Positions 48,523 through 61,539 of a stretch of 64,000 nt of DNA are shown piece by piece. The DNA comes from Pontederia crassipes (Eukaryota; Streptophyta; Magnoliopsida; Commelinales; Pontederiaceae): the NCBI GenBank assembly GCA_030549335.1, contig CM060187.1, positions 50,550,203 through 50,614,202 on the forward strand, given 5' to 3'. A program made the position numbers and the translations under genes. Below the pieces are notes generated by a model. The model had not been told where the DNA came from and did no database searches. It saw only the letters and a list, made by a program, of their open reading frames with translations. Numbering within the stretch: position 1 is the stretch's first letter; each line of letters opens with the position of its first letter.

Positions 48523-50996
48523 AAACTATTTTAATCTATAAGTAATGAAGATAAAGAAAGATATGATGACATGAACTCAACGATGGAAAAGAAAAAAATA
48601 TTCCATTCTTTGAGGTGTATGCATCATAAAGCAAAATATTTTTTTCTTTTTTTGTCTTTATTTTTTAAATATTATTAAGATATAAATTATATCCCTAATA
48701 TTTTTATGAATGCTTTATTTGATATCTCTTGCATGAATTCTTTTGGTAATAATAATTGGAAAACATGCATAGAAAATCGAAAGAACATTAAGATATTGCA
48801 TTATTGGTGAAAATGGAAATATATACATACATGTATATATATATATATATACACTATGATTACATTTTATGCCGTGTCAATAAATAAATAATTTATTCAT
48901 AAAAAAATCATTGACGTACATTGCATATACATTATGTATATTATTTCTAAGAGTTTAAATATTTTGGAGTATTAATATCCCATCTAATTTAATATAATAT
49001 CACAACAAAGTCGAAGTTCTGAATTAGATAAAAGTTGTCCGGATGTGAAGATTATACGTGTAACCTGAGCGTCTAAGAATTTATACACAAATTATTATAA
49101 AGAAGGTGTACACGCCAAGTATACGTAGAATCTTGATTTGATCGAGAAGAATGACAACAAAAAAGAATGATTAGTTTATTACATTTATAGCACAAATCCT
49201 GATAATATATAAAACTGAATTATTGAATTCTGAAAAATATATAGGAGCCACTCTTTACGGTGTACTTGAACAGGGGAAGGAAAAATGAATGAATTTATGT
49301 GCACTCGCTCACCTGTTACATGTTGAAGTGACACCCCCTTTGAATTGAACGCTCAACCAGTATAAATGAGGTTCTAAAAATTATTTGCATATAACAGTTG
49401 TTAGAGGTTAATGAGTATTTAAAGCATCTCATTTTATATCTCGATGTAGATTATTTCTTTTTTATTATTTAATTAATTTAATGATTATAATTTAGGATTA
49501 ACTCGATTATATATTTTTAAAATAAAATAATATGTATTTATTGTGATAATTTGGTAATAAAAATATATCATCTAAACTTAAATAAATTATAATCGTGGAA
49601 TGATTCGATTGCGATCAGGATAACTCAATGATCTTAATTTTAATTAATAAGTAGCATTAATGTTTTACACCCGTGTCATATATTTTCTCTATTGTTGAAA
49701 TCGTTTCTTTATTGATATTTTTTTTTATCAATCGTACTATTTATTTTCTCTCTATTTTTTTATAAAAAAATCAGATACACTTGAATATCAATGAACCATC
49801 TGAGAGTTGGTGTTAATTCTGAATCGACAGGATCCATGCATAAATTATAAGGTTAGAAAAACACAAGAAAAGAAAAATAGTGCTCATGCCGGTTGCATGG
49901 GGTTTGGAATGGTAAAGGCTCCATATGTCTAAGAAAATAAAATTAGGTGGCGCGTAGATTAGAAGAACAACAAATGACGTGTTAATTAAATTCTCAACGT
50001 CGATTTATTTTAGTGGACTTCAAAGCTCAAGCAAAACGATTTGTCCGGCAGGGTTTCACCGAACGGATTTCCACCAAACTCCTCCTACTCCCCTTTTTAT
50101 CCTTAAATTTTTTATTTAATTTATACGAAACAAGTACAGGAGGCGTCATCCCATCGTGTGCTGTGCCCGACATAAGGTCAATCAAATCAGTTTAGGTTAA
50201 AATCTGGATTGTGGTCGTAACTTGCAGGTTGTTAAGAAGTCATCGTTCCTAGCAAATTATTTTTGTTAAGATAGCGTTAAAAAAATATAATCTGGTTTTT
50301 TTCAAATTATATCCGAGTAATTAAATTGACATATTAGTTTCGGACGTGTGTTTGTAGATTTAAAAAGTGATGTAATAATTTTACTTTAATGAGTATTTAA
50401 ATGAAAATAAGAATTGTAAATGTAAAATATAATTTTAATAATTAATAATTATTAAGCACAAATTAAAATATTGTGTTAACAAATATATTATTGAAATGTA
50501 ATAAATTATATTTAACAAAATATTGAAATTATATTTTATGTGAAAAATGCATGAGAGAAAATAAAGGAAGAAAAAAAAATGTCACGTAAAAAATGTTTTG
50601 AAAAAAAAAAAGAAAAACTCATGCTTCCACCTGTCGGGTGGGAATCGTGATCCTCACTCAGTTCTACCTCGAGTTTTTTTCTGTTCCGCTAAATATCAAG
50701 ACAAAAGAGACCAAAAGTTGATTCCAACATGATTTCCTTTGCTCGCCTAAGAATTGAAGTGCACAAAGTGAGATAAAATCTCAGAAACTTTGGACAACTT
50801 TTATCTACAGTGTGTTCGTTTATCATCATTCATATTTAAAATGGTTTAATTAACATACTTTTTTTAATGCCGACCCAAGTTTACATAAGACTTCAGTGAA
50901 GGTTACTAATACTCGATTAATTTAAAATTAAAAAGATAAAATAAAAAAAAAATTTTTATCTAAGATGATGATTTTAATACTCGAATATGAGACTAA

Positions 50997-51312
50997 GGGT
51001 CCGTTTGGTTTAGCTGATATAAAATAACTGATAAGTTGAAGTGTTGATAAGTATTTTATTGACTGAAATTTATTTTTAAAAATAAGTAGTTACACATTTA
51101 GATAAAATTACTTATATTGATAACAATTAGTTAGTTGTGAGACAACTAACTGACTTATTTTTTAAAAAGAAAATAAGTATTCCTCCCCCTGCTTATTTTT
51201 TATTTATAAGTAGATTTGATATCTTCTTATCAGTCAAAGTTTTAAGTTATCAAACGCTGAGATTTTTTTAAATTAACTTATAAGTGGCTTATAAGCTTAG
51301 CCAAACAGTATC
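50997..51312. mobile_element. hAT-like MITE
   Basis: It starts GGGTCCGTTTGGTTTAGCTG and ends AGCTTAGCCAAACAGTATC. The ends are imperfect inverted repeats with the TTTGG core often seen in hAT-type plant MITEs. A palindrome, AACAATTAGTTAGTTGTGAG followed by ACAACTAACTGACTT, lies in the middle. The flanking 8-bp duplication is not clean, so borders may be off by a few bases. Confidence 0.6.
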
Positions 51313-52029
51313 TAATACTAAAAAAATGAAGAAAACTAATAATAATAATTCAAACATATTTTACTTTTAATCATCTTTTGACTTTATTTATAGTGACAGC
51401 ATTTTCTTAAAAAGGTCGACATTTTCAGAGGGGTACGTTTCCACAGTCAGTTGGCAGGTAAGACGAATGTTACAGCAAATTCTCTTATCAAGGGATGTCG
51501 ACCGTCATCTTAGTTTTTTTTTTCTTCTTCTTCTTTTTTATATTTTCCTGACGTTGACTTTAGATCTATAAGGTCACTAAGATCTAATTGATTGGGTTAC
51601 AAGGTCATAGCGTACGCCTGCAATCAACCACTTCTCTCATTATTTATCTTAGGGCATGCAGTTGAGTCCACGTAATATATAGTTCCAAGGATTGATAAGT
51701 TACATATAATGGATGTACATAATGCATGGATGGTGACAATTTTCAATTACAATAAAGAGAATTTTTATTGTAAATAAAGCTTATAAGTGATGCGTGAGTA
51801 TTTTTATTTATTGATTGGATCAAAATTGCACGATACGGTTTCAAAACTACGATATGTCCTCGAGGACGTTAACTTCGTGAAAGGATGACTTACGAAAATG
51901 GAACATGAACCAAATATGAGAGAAATATTAATATATATATAAAAAAAATATATGTGATTTATGGTGTTGGGTCAGGAAAAAAACAATTGGTTCATATAAA
52001 CATTACATAAGTAACAGATGTCTCTCAGC

Positions 52030-52325
52030 TTCATTTGAGACAATTTCAAATTTGGGTCTAATCCCAAATCTGCACTGGATTTATTAATGGACTTAATCTC
52101 CGCCCATTAACCCATTCTACGAGTTATTTTTCTTCTTAGCTTCACATTTAAATCTATTTCGGATTTTGGACCTAACCACAAATTTGTATTGGATTTATTA
52201 ATGGACTTAATCTCAACCCATTAAGCCAGACTATAAGTTCCAAAAAAAAAAAAGTTCTTCTTATTCTATTTCAAATTTGGGCCTACTGAATTCATCAATG
52301 GGCTTAATCGCAGCCCATTAAACCG
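52030..52325. repeat. Degenerate tandem repeat, about 97-114 bp, three copies
   Basis: The marker GGATTTATTAATGGACTTAA starts at 52077 and 52191 and recurs diverged (GAATTCATCAATGGGCTTAA) at 52288. Each is preceded by TTCAAATTTGGGCCTA-like and followed by CCCATTAA. Confidence 0.75.
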
Positions 52326-54897
52326 TATTTTCATACATCCTTCATTTGACCCAAAAAATTATCATCTAAACCGAAGCTTTAGCATCAGAATAAAGGCCTA
52401 TCATCCTTCAAATCCACATGAACATATCTAGGGGCTTGAAGGGATTTTAGAAAAACCAAGACGAATATTCATGCACATACTCTAGTTATAATCATAATCA
52501 TAAATTATAATTAGTTTCTATCATATATTAACAATTAATATGAACATTTAATTTCAATTAAAGAATAACGTTTCGGAAGTCAAAATAGATCTTAGTACTC
52601 ATAAAAAATATTCATGACTTAAATCTTATTAATCACACGTTTTTTTTATTATTGGATCGTTCTTTCATTTTTTTTTATTATTTTGTGATGATTCGTTGCC
52701 TCCTTTCCTTCTCTTATTCCTTTGGTCTCCAAAATCCCCTCCTTGACCCTCTGTAAAAAGATAAGAAGAAATAATTGACAAATATAAAGAAAAAAAAACT
52801 CATAAGTAAATTGGCACCCAAGGGACAAAAATGGAAGTGAGCACAAGTTTTCAACTGTTGGTGGAAGCTGGAGGAGGAAGTGAAATTGAATTCGGGTTCT
52901 CCTTTTCCCGCTATGCTCAAAATTTTTTTATCGCCCGATCTAAGAACCGAATGTTTGAACTTTGAACCATTTTTTGTCGTTTTTTATTTTGTGCATGTTA
53001 GAGAAAACCCAACAACCAAAGGATAGAGGTGAAGTCTATAATTACTTTTGCTTAGGTACGACCCGCTGGGCTTAAAGCCCATCTTTTTTAAATTCTTTTG
53101 CATAAATTTAAACTCTTAAAACTCGAGCAAGATAAGTTATAACTCGAGCCAAATTTAACTTATAGGGTCATTTGGCGGGAGGAATCAGTCACTTGATTTT
53201 GTCAAACGATCCAAGCGATTTTAAATTTAAAATCAGAGCCACGTGATCCTAATTCCTATTTGTTGGTTCCACAATTTTGATGGAACCGCTCGTCACACTT
53301 TTTTTTACCTTTTTTTGTGAGATGACATTTTGCCTTTGTTTTTCAAACTTTTTTCTTTATTATTTTCTTTTATAACATCTCCTATATAAGTTAATTTATT
53401 TATTATACACAAAATATAAATAATAAAATATTATCTATTATAAATTTTCAATATTTTATTAAATGTAAATTATTAAAAATTAATTTTTATATTTAAATAA
53501 TATATTTTAATAAGTTTTTGACATAGTTTTTTAAATATATATTATGTATTTGAATTTTTAAATAATTTTATAATTTATATTTATAATACATATTTTTAAT
53601 TCAATCACATTAATTACTTATTCCTCATCATCAAATTACACTCCATCTAAACAAATTTCAATTTTCGTTACCACATGACGCGAAACTCAAATTGAGTGTC
53701 CAAAAAATTAATGCCGGATCATCATGGTCGATCATTGAACGGCCAAACTATTTTCTTCTTTTCAGGTATGAAACCTAAGCCGGAATATGATCGAGATGGG
53801 ACAGCTCGATGAAATCAAATTCCGAATTCTCAAAACCTCCTATACAAACTCTAATTCAATACTCGGATTGAGTTTTATGACATGTGAACCGGGTCATCAA
53901 ATAAAACACCGAACGGTAAAAATTTCATTTTGTCACTTTTATAAGGAACCTAGGCCAATAGACATCCAATCATGGTTGAATCCAATGTCATCGAAATCAT
54001 GTTAGAAAAATCAATGCTAGAAAACATGACCCGACTATCGGAATGATCATCGATTGAAGTCGAACTGATTGTTCTGAAATCAAACCGAACAATCGCACCA
54101 ATTGAAGCAAACGGTTAGATCGAATAATATAAGTTGATAATAAAAAGAATAAAATATGTTAGATAGAAATAATATATGTTAAATATATTTTTATCATATT
54201 AATTGAAATATAATAAAGTAAAAAATAGTTTAATAGACCAAATAATATAATAAAGTGTGTATCAGTTAAATTATCATTACATAAAAGATGAAAAAAATTC
54301 TTAATTTAAAATCAAAGAAATAGCAATATTATGTGATAGAAAATAGGGAAAAAACTCTAAGCAATGCAGGGATGTTCAACTAGTCGAATTTGATCTGATT
54401 CGCGAACGAACCTGACGGCATGGATTTAACCCTTTTTGTCCGTGAATGAAACTCAACCCGACTCGACATGTGTCGTATCGATTTGAGTCGAGTTGAGTGG
54501 TTAAGTTATCTCATCACTATTTTTAAGTTTTCTTTTATATTTTATACAAAAATATATTTAATATATTATTTTAAATACAAAATTATTAATTTGAATATAT
54601 AAATAGTTTTATATATTTTAAAGACTTTTGTATTTTTAAAAATGATATAAAATACTTAAATTAAGTAATGGGACATGTAAAATAAAAAATCTGGCGGGTT
54701 GGATCTCGGGTCGAATCTTTGAGTTCACCGGGTTTATCCTAAAGTAATGTATTCTAAAATATCTTTTTGAAATAATTATTTTTTCACTTTAATTCGATCG
54801 AGTCACCCAAACTTATCAAGTTGGCCGACTAAACTTGAATTTTCACCGAGTTTGACTAGGTCAAAGATGAATTTAAGGCGAATCACGGGCATCATTT

Positions 54898-55600
54898 ATA
54901 TGAGTGTTTTAAAAGCGAACCAAACTGGCCGGTCTCATCGGTTCAACCATGAACCGATCATCGGTCTGGTTCGATTTGACATTAAAACATTTTTTTAAAA
55001 AAAGGGATGAATCGGTTCGACTCGAGTAAAATAGGGTTGAACCAAAAAAACAAGTTCACACTAGTTTTTTTCGAATCAATAAAAATAAGTTATTTTATGG
55101 AAAAAATATAAAATAAGGAAGGTATAATAGTGAAATAAATGTGAAAAATAGAAAGTATAAGAAATTAGGAAAGAGTCAATTATGGAGTGTGAATTAAAAA
55201 GAAGGAAATTAATTATACAGAAATTAGATTTGAAATTTGTGGGAATAAAAATGAAAACAAATAAATATATAAAGAAAAATGTTCACAAAATTCTAAACAA
55301 AATACTTTATAATAAAGAAAATTAATATCTTATTAAAATTATTACAATAAATATATGTTTCAAAGCTTTTAATTAATGTTTAATTATGTTAAAGTAATAA
55401 TTAAACATGATTGTGTTATTATTTTATATTTTCATATTTTTACTTGTACTATACTTTTTTAAAGAATTCTAAATAATATTATTTTAATAAAAAAAATAGT
55501 TCAATTTAGCCGACATCGATTAAACCGATCGAATTATGACCCAATTGTTTCACCAGTTTGATGTACCATCCGATTTTAAAAATATTGGTTTATACGGTCG
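54898..55600. mobile_element. Possible non-autonomous TIR element
   Basis: The left end TTTTAAAAGCGAACCAAACTGG and the right end read inversely (ATTTTTAAAATCGGATGG, then CATCAAACTGG) are similar, and CCGATC/GATCGG motifs are repeated near both ends. The interior is AT-rich without ORFs. No clean target duplication was found. Confidence 0.35.
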
Positions 55601-56706
55601 AACACTGCTGAACTCGGGTTGAGTTTTGACACGAACTTTTATTTCAAATGTAGAAAAGAGGTGAATCGAGAGAGATTCATGCGATCTTATTTATATAAAA
55701 GATTTCTTAAAGTTTAAATTTAATTAAAATTCTTAATCATATATTTTAAGCATACTTTATTCTTTATTTTCTCATTTTAAAATTAAATTATTTAACAATA
55801 TCATTATTTCTTATTTTAAAAAAAAATATTTTAAAAATATATTTAACTTATAAACCCTATTTTAAGTTTATCCTAATCCAACTTACTTCTAACTTAATTT
55901 CTAACCTCTCTTGATTATTTTTTTGTTTATTCTATCCCTCTTAAAACTTAATTTTCCTTTTATTTTTATAATTTTTGTTTTATATTATAAATTTTTTTAA
56001 CATAAAACACATATTTTAAATTTCATTGAAAGTCATAAGGTCCTTTATATATTAATATCATGATTATATTCAAAGTTATAATTGAACTGATCTCTAATTT
56101 TAATTCAACTAACAATTGATATTTATCTTTTTTTTCTTTTCTCTATTTCTTATCTCATTATCTTTTTATTACTCTTCAACTTTACTTTAATGATATATAA
56201 TAAATAATAAATCTAATTATAAAAAATTATAAGTGTTATGTTCGTCCTCCTAAAAATGATTTTAATACTCATATTCATAGTATCCTTAAAAATTGATAAA
56301 ATTATTATGCATGCATGGATGCATGGATTGGTAGTCAATGCATGCTAGAGATGAAAAAACGAGTCGTGTCTTGTGTTCCTATGTGGGTCAATTCGTATTT
56401 GATCGCGTCGTGGGCCGTACCATGTTATAAATGATATTATCTAACCTGATTGGGCCAAGTCGTGCCTGGTCGCACGTCTCGTTTTACTTATTTAGTTTTT
56501 TTATATAATATAGTTAGTATTATTTCATAATCTACAATATATGGCTTTAGTGTCTAATTTAATTATTTATAGTTCAAATTTCAAATAGATTAATTCATAA
56601 TTATTAAGACTTAAGTAAACAAAATTACTATATACTAAGTTACAAGATGGATTACTGACCTTGTGTTGGAGTATCTACACAAACCAACTTATAAGATTCA
56701 ATAATA

Positions 56707-56772
56707 AAATGCATGAACTATGGTTTTCAAATGTCCACTAGCGTTCGTCGAAAACCATGAGTTCATGCATTT
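56707..56772. repeat. Near-perfect inverted repeat (hairpin) within the hAT element
   Basis: The arm AAATGCATGAACTATGGTTT at 56707 pairs with AAACCATGAGTTCATGCATT on the right (ending about 56772), about 22 bp with one bulge and a loop of about 21 bases. Origin unknown. Confidence 0.75.
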
Positions 56773-58254
56773 CATGAAAGTATTCTCATTTCGAGTGAAA
56801 AGATTGTATCTTTGACATTGTACAATTATCTATATAAATGCGATTACGAGAGAAGAAGAGACAGTGTGTGACAGTTTGAGTATTTAATCAATATAGTAAT
56901 ATATTATATATAATTTATTCTATAATGCATAAGTAAGTAGTATAGGTAATTAGGTACTTAGGTAGTATAGATAGTTAAGTACTAATTTATTATATAGTAG
57001 AACTGGTAATGAACACCGAGATTAACGTGGTTTGACTATTTTAGCATCTGTTCACAGGAGTTTTAAAGTCTTATTATTATTGATTATTATGAAATAATCA
57101 ATATCTGCAAATTTACAAAGAATTAAAAAAAATACATCTCCTACAACAATTATTTTATAGGCAGAGAAAACATCCATTTCATAGTCATCTTCCATGTACG
57201 GTAATATGGATTTAACCTTGTGTTCAAGTATCTGCATCGAACCAATCTTTCAGTAATATACAAACATCCATCGACCTAGATTTTATTCTATTTCTTCTCT
57301 CATCCAAAATCCTAGAACATGTAGAAAAATATTGTTCTAATACCACTATAGACATCAGAATAACTAAAAGATCTCGAGCTAAGCGGAGAGAATTGAATGC
57401 ATACGATCATTTAATCTCCACCGAGTGAAGGCATCGATTCTACAAGCCTGGGCGGCTTAAGGGCCAACCCACCAAAGCAGTGGCTTGAGACCTCCCCAAG
57501 ATCTAAGGCAATAATTTTTTAAGAGTAACAATATTAAGTTATTAATAATTTTGAATTTGATGGTTGAAAGGCAAAATTTAAGTAAAAAAATTATTTGGTT
57601 GTTATCTTTACTTCCGATGCTAATCATTTTAAATATCGAGAACTCGATTTGAACTAATATAAATGTGCATGTTATTTTTATTATCAATTAATCTTATTCT
57701 TATTATCTTTTTTAATTATATATTTTAATAACTAATTTAAAATTGAATGTAATGTACACGATTTGATTAGTTGTTTTACATTTTAAAAATATAAAACAAC
57801 ATTTTTTTAAAATTTTATATTAAAATATTTATGCAATTCGCTTTAGGCCTCCTAATACTTTGAGATTGCCATGTTTACTATTACATCCATTTGTACGTGA
57901 TAAGTAATTTGCAGTTCATTATATAAAGGGAAAACTGAATTGGATGAACCTTCAACCGAGCGTCTCCTCTAATAGAAGACATGAATCTAGAAAATGATCT
58001 ATTATTGAAAGATTTTGGTGCTACTGGTGAACGTGATAGAAGACGCTTGCTCTTTACGTACACCAAATTTTACTTATAAATATTATATAAGTTATTTATT
58101 ATATTTTCATAATCATAATCTAGATTAAGAAAATCTTTAGTTTGCAATTTTAGATGACTTTTTATATATTGTTCAGGAAAACAATTTTTAATTTCTCTTG
58201 TGTACCATTTAGACTAGATCCCTTGAATTTAAGATCCGTCATCATTTCTAAAAT

Positions 58255-59790
58255 TCTTATGAGATGTAAATTATTTCAATATTCTAAAAATTTTGATTCC
58301 ATCAAGTAAATTATTTCAAAAATTTCGTTGATAATTCATGTTTTTCATTAAATGAACTTGTCATTTCTTGAAGTTTATTAATTATTAAATGTGAAGTAGA
58401 AGAATGAATGACAGATGACTCTAAAGTATCATTATAAAAAACTTGCAACAATTCTATAACATCGTTAGCAACATTCCATTCCGAATCAATAATTCGAGCC
58501 ATTGGAGACTGCGTCACAGTTAAAATATAATTATTGAGTGCATGTATAAATTGAATACATAATTTTTTATAAGGAATATTATTATAATGATGACAAATTT
58601 CTTTAAATATCTGTATCCTAGATCTACATAAATTTACAATTAATGATCTAAGATTTTTAAGTACTCTAACAACTACTTTTAATCCTTTTTTAACACACAA
58701 ATTAATAATATGACATGCACATTTTTTTTATGAAAAATAATTCCATTTAAAGAAGGATTTAATCTTTCAATTGAAAATTGTGCAGTGAAATTATTAGCAC
58801 TTGCATTATTAAGAGTAAGACATAGATATTTATCTTTAAGACCATATTTGTTAATTACTTTTTTTCTATAATGCTGGCAATTTGCAAACTATTTCGAGGA
58901 TGTTCAATTTTTTAAAATGCAATAATTCATTTTTACATTACACAATTTGTATCAATCCAATGAACTGTAACTCATAAGAAACCATCACCAAGTTCATATG
59001 TCACTAGTCAAAGTATACATGAATTTAGAATCTAAAAAAAATTAATTAGTTAATTTTTTTTCTTACGATATAATTTAATCGGATCTTGTTTAATAGTTTT
59101 TCTACCAACATTTTTTAAGCCACTTGTACGTAATTTTGTTGATAGTATAAAAATTTTTCATCTTCAATAAATGTGTAAGCCATTTTTGAATGTATAACAT
59201 ATCTTGCTAAACCTTCATGCATATTTTCTTAACTATAAGCAAATAAAGAGCTCTCGACAGTATCACGATCGGGTGCAACTAATTGAATTTGCTGTGGTAA
59301 TTGACCTGCTAAAAATTATTCCCTTATCACTATAGAATGTGATTTTAAATGTCATTTTAAATTACATGTTGTCGAAGAAGATGTGACAGCATAAATAGCT
59401 TTGCAAATTTTATATTTGCCTTTTTTAGTCATTTTTATCTATAATTTTTAAAAATAATTTCAAACTTCACTTGTTAACTTTGATGTTCTTCTATTTTTAC
59501 CTATTATCTCACCTTGCCGTGAACATCTGAGCTTGACGGATCTACGGATGTCGTAATTGCACAATCTCCTTCGGAACCTGCAAAACTTGAAGCAATATTA
59601 AGATTAGGAATGACAAACAAATTAACATATCTAGTTAGAGTAATTGAGCAATTAGTTGATGGTGCCATAATTTTTATATAACTTGATGAATCACCACTTA
59701 GTTGTGCTGATAAAGAATTAGAATCACTAATAATACTATTAATGTTATATGGTGTATCATATGAATATGTACGTAGTGGTCCATAAGGTG
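58255..59790 (-). pseudogene. hAT (RICESLEEPER-type) transposase remnant
   Basis: In several minus-strand frames, from N to C terminus: a BED zinc-finger relic (KYKICKAIYAVTSS, then HLKSH, with the Trp codon before it now TGA), then TSDIWTW, then LTLNNASANN and LNPSLNGIIFH, followed by INLCVKKGLK-like sequence. The longest open piece, 58700 down to 58311 (129 codons), has MARIIDSEWNVANDVIELLQ. These blocks appear in the same order as in plant hAT transposases. Stops and frame changes throughout show it is dead. The C-terminal dimerisation domain is not seen. Confidence 0.75.
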
Positions 59791-59959
59791 AATAAGCAAC
59801 AAAATCACCATATAGATTATAGACGAAATAGATCTCGCGAGTTCCTCATGTAGTTATATATAAAAAAATTAAAAACGAGATAATAATAATAATAATATAA
59901 AATATTATTGAATAAATATTGCAATATATACTATGTAATTATAACATTAAAAATAAGAA

Positions 59960-60080
59960 TCTGAGAGAGAGAGAGAGAGAGTATGAGAGATAAGAGAGTT
60001 TAGAGAGAAAGAGAGTGAGAGAGCAAGAGTGTAGAGATTAAGAGAGATTGAGATCAGAGAGATTGAGAGTTTGAGAGCTT
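59960..60080. repeat. GA-rich low-complexity tract
   Basis: Degenerate (GA)n with GAGAGATT-type variants, upstream of the transposase pseudogene (its probable leader region). Confidence 0.7.
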
Positions 60081-60663
60081 TGGCCTTGAATGAAGAAGAA
60101 AGGAGTCGACCGTGCCTTTTTAGGCAAAGGAATGCAATAAAAATACTCTGACACGTACTGTATGTGGTCAATGTTGTACTCTTTGACCACGTCCATGATT
60201 CTCTACGGCTCGTGTTCATATTGTCAAATTGTCAACAACATTTAAAAATAAAAAACATGTCATGTTAGATCAGCGCAATCATGTTGACGTTGGACCATTG
60301 TCCTTTTCTAACGCGGACTATGTTAAAGGTCATACGGTCCATGTTAATCTCAGATATGTCATGAGGGACTCGTCCCGTCATCCAAGATGCGTGGATCATG
60401 CTAGTATTGCACGGTCCGTGTTGGTGCGCAGAAAAAAAAACTCGTGCCAAAACAGATCATGTCGTGTCGGGTTCATGTTCATCGTGCATGGGTCATGACG
60501 TGCCCACCATGTAGATGGACAACCATATACGGAATGACACGGACACGACATATTTTTCGTGCGCGGATCATGTCTATGCTTCGCTGGGCTGGCACGAATT
60601 TTAGGCAGCCAGAGACATTGTTGAGTCGTGCGGCCCGCATGAAATTCCATCTGTATTGCATGC

Positions 60664-61539
60664 AGAGCATTTATAGCCTACGTTGTAGACTTTCGAGGTA
60701 CTTGTCGCACATGGATCGCGACATAAATAAGAAATCGACGCATCATAAATAATTTGAAGATCGATGACACTATGCAATAAATGAAAATAAGAGTTAAAGG
60801 CATTCACTCAAAATGAACATTTCTTTAATGTAAACGAAGTGCAATACTGTAAAATGAAAAATAACTATATTTAATTATACTTTTATTTTAACGTTGTAAT
60901 CAATAAGATGCTATATTCAAATAGTTCGGCTACACATTTGTTGTACTTTTTTCATATTTAAGAGAGCTTCCATTATATATAACAATTGAACTTGAAAACA
61001 TTGCATGTTTCCATCTCATTAGCGAATTTTATTTGAAAGTGTCAACAATTACTTTTCCACGTAAAACCTTCTCTCAATGTTTATTTGCATGCCTTTTGAT
61101 TAATTAGCACTTTCATTATATATGTTCTCAACCAATCGTGATGTATGCTTAATTCTATTCACCTGAACATAGCTTATTTCGAACCATAGAGAAACACTTA
61201 CAAAATATATTTCTAAAATCTTGTAATTTGTTTTGATGTGATATGACATAGTTCCTTATAAAAAAATGAGGATTTCGTATTCGATTGTCGCTGATAATTC
61301 TTTTTTATATTTTTTCTATATTATTTTTCATTTATTTACCATATTGACATAGCCACATAATTAATAGTAAGAAAAGAAAAAAATGTATTGAGGTAAAGGA
61401 ACCTGCGTAATTTTGTACTATAATTGATAGTATTAACTAATGTATTGATTTTTTTATAAAAGTATTATATTGTGTATATACATATATACACACAATTACA
61501 CAAAGCATTACTACGTAGTTCGAGATATGTATGTAACAT
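60664..61539. other. AT-rich spacer
   Basis: No gene or repeat recognised. Confidence 0.35.

Larger units (their letters stand above)
48523..56345. other. Intergenic; no gene recognised
   Basis: AT-rich. It includes a MITE at 50997-51312, a tandem repeat at 52030-52325, and a terminal-inverted-repeat candidate at 54898-55600. No supported ORF. Confidence 0.35.
56346..60655 (-). mobile_element. hAT transposon, decayed, 4.3 kb
   Basis: Terminal inverted repeats TAGAGATGAAAA (left) and, read inversely, TACAGATGGAAT (right) match at 9-10 of 12. The flanking 8-bp duplication is ATGCATGC (56338-56345) versus TTGCATGC (60656-60663), 7 of 8. Subterminal regions on both sides are rich in GTCGTG/GGGCC and CATGTC/GTCATG motifs (56360-56480, 60150-60640), as in hAT elements. 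The transposase pseudogene inside reads on the minus strand. AT-rich DNA at 56640-57350 may be a later insertion. Confidence 0.75.

Noticed and set aside
53160-53665. A MITE suggested by GGGTCATTTGGCGGG and CCATCTAAACA
   Set aside because: The ends pair poorly and no target duplication is visible.
54367-54890. A hAT element suggested by CAGGGATGTTCAA at 54367
   Set aside because: No matching inverted terminus with an 8-bp duplication could be found downstream.
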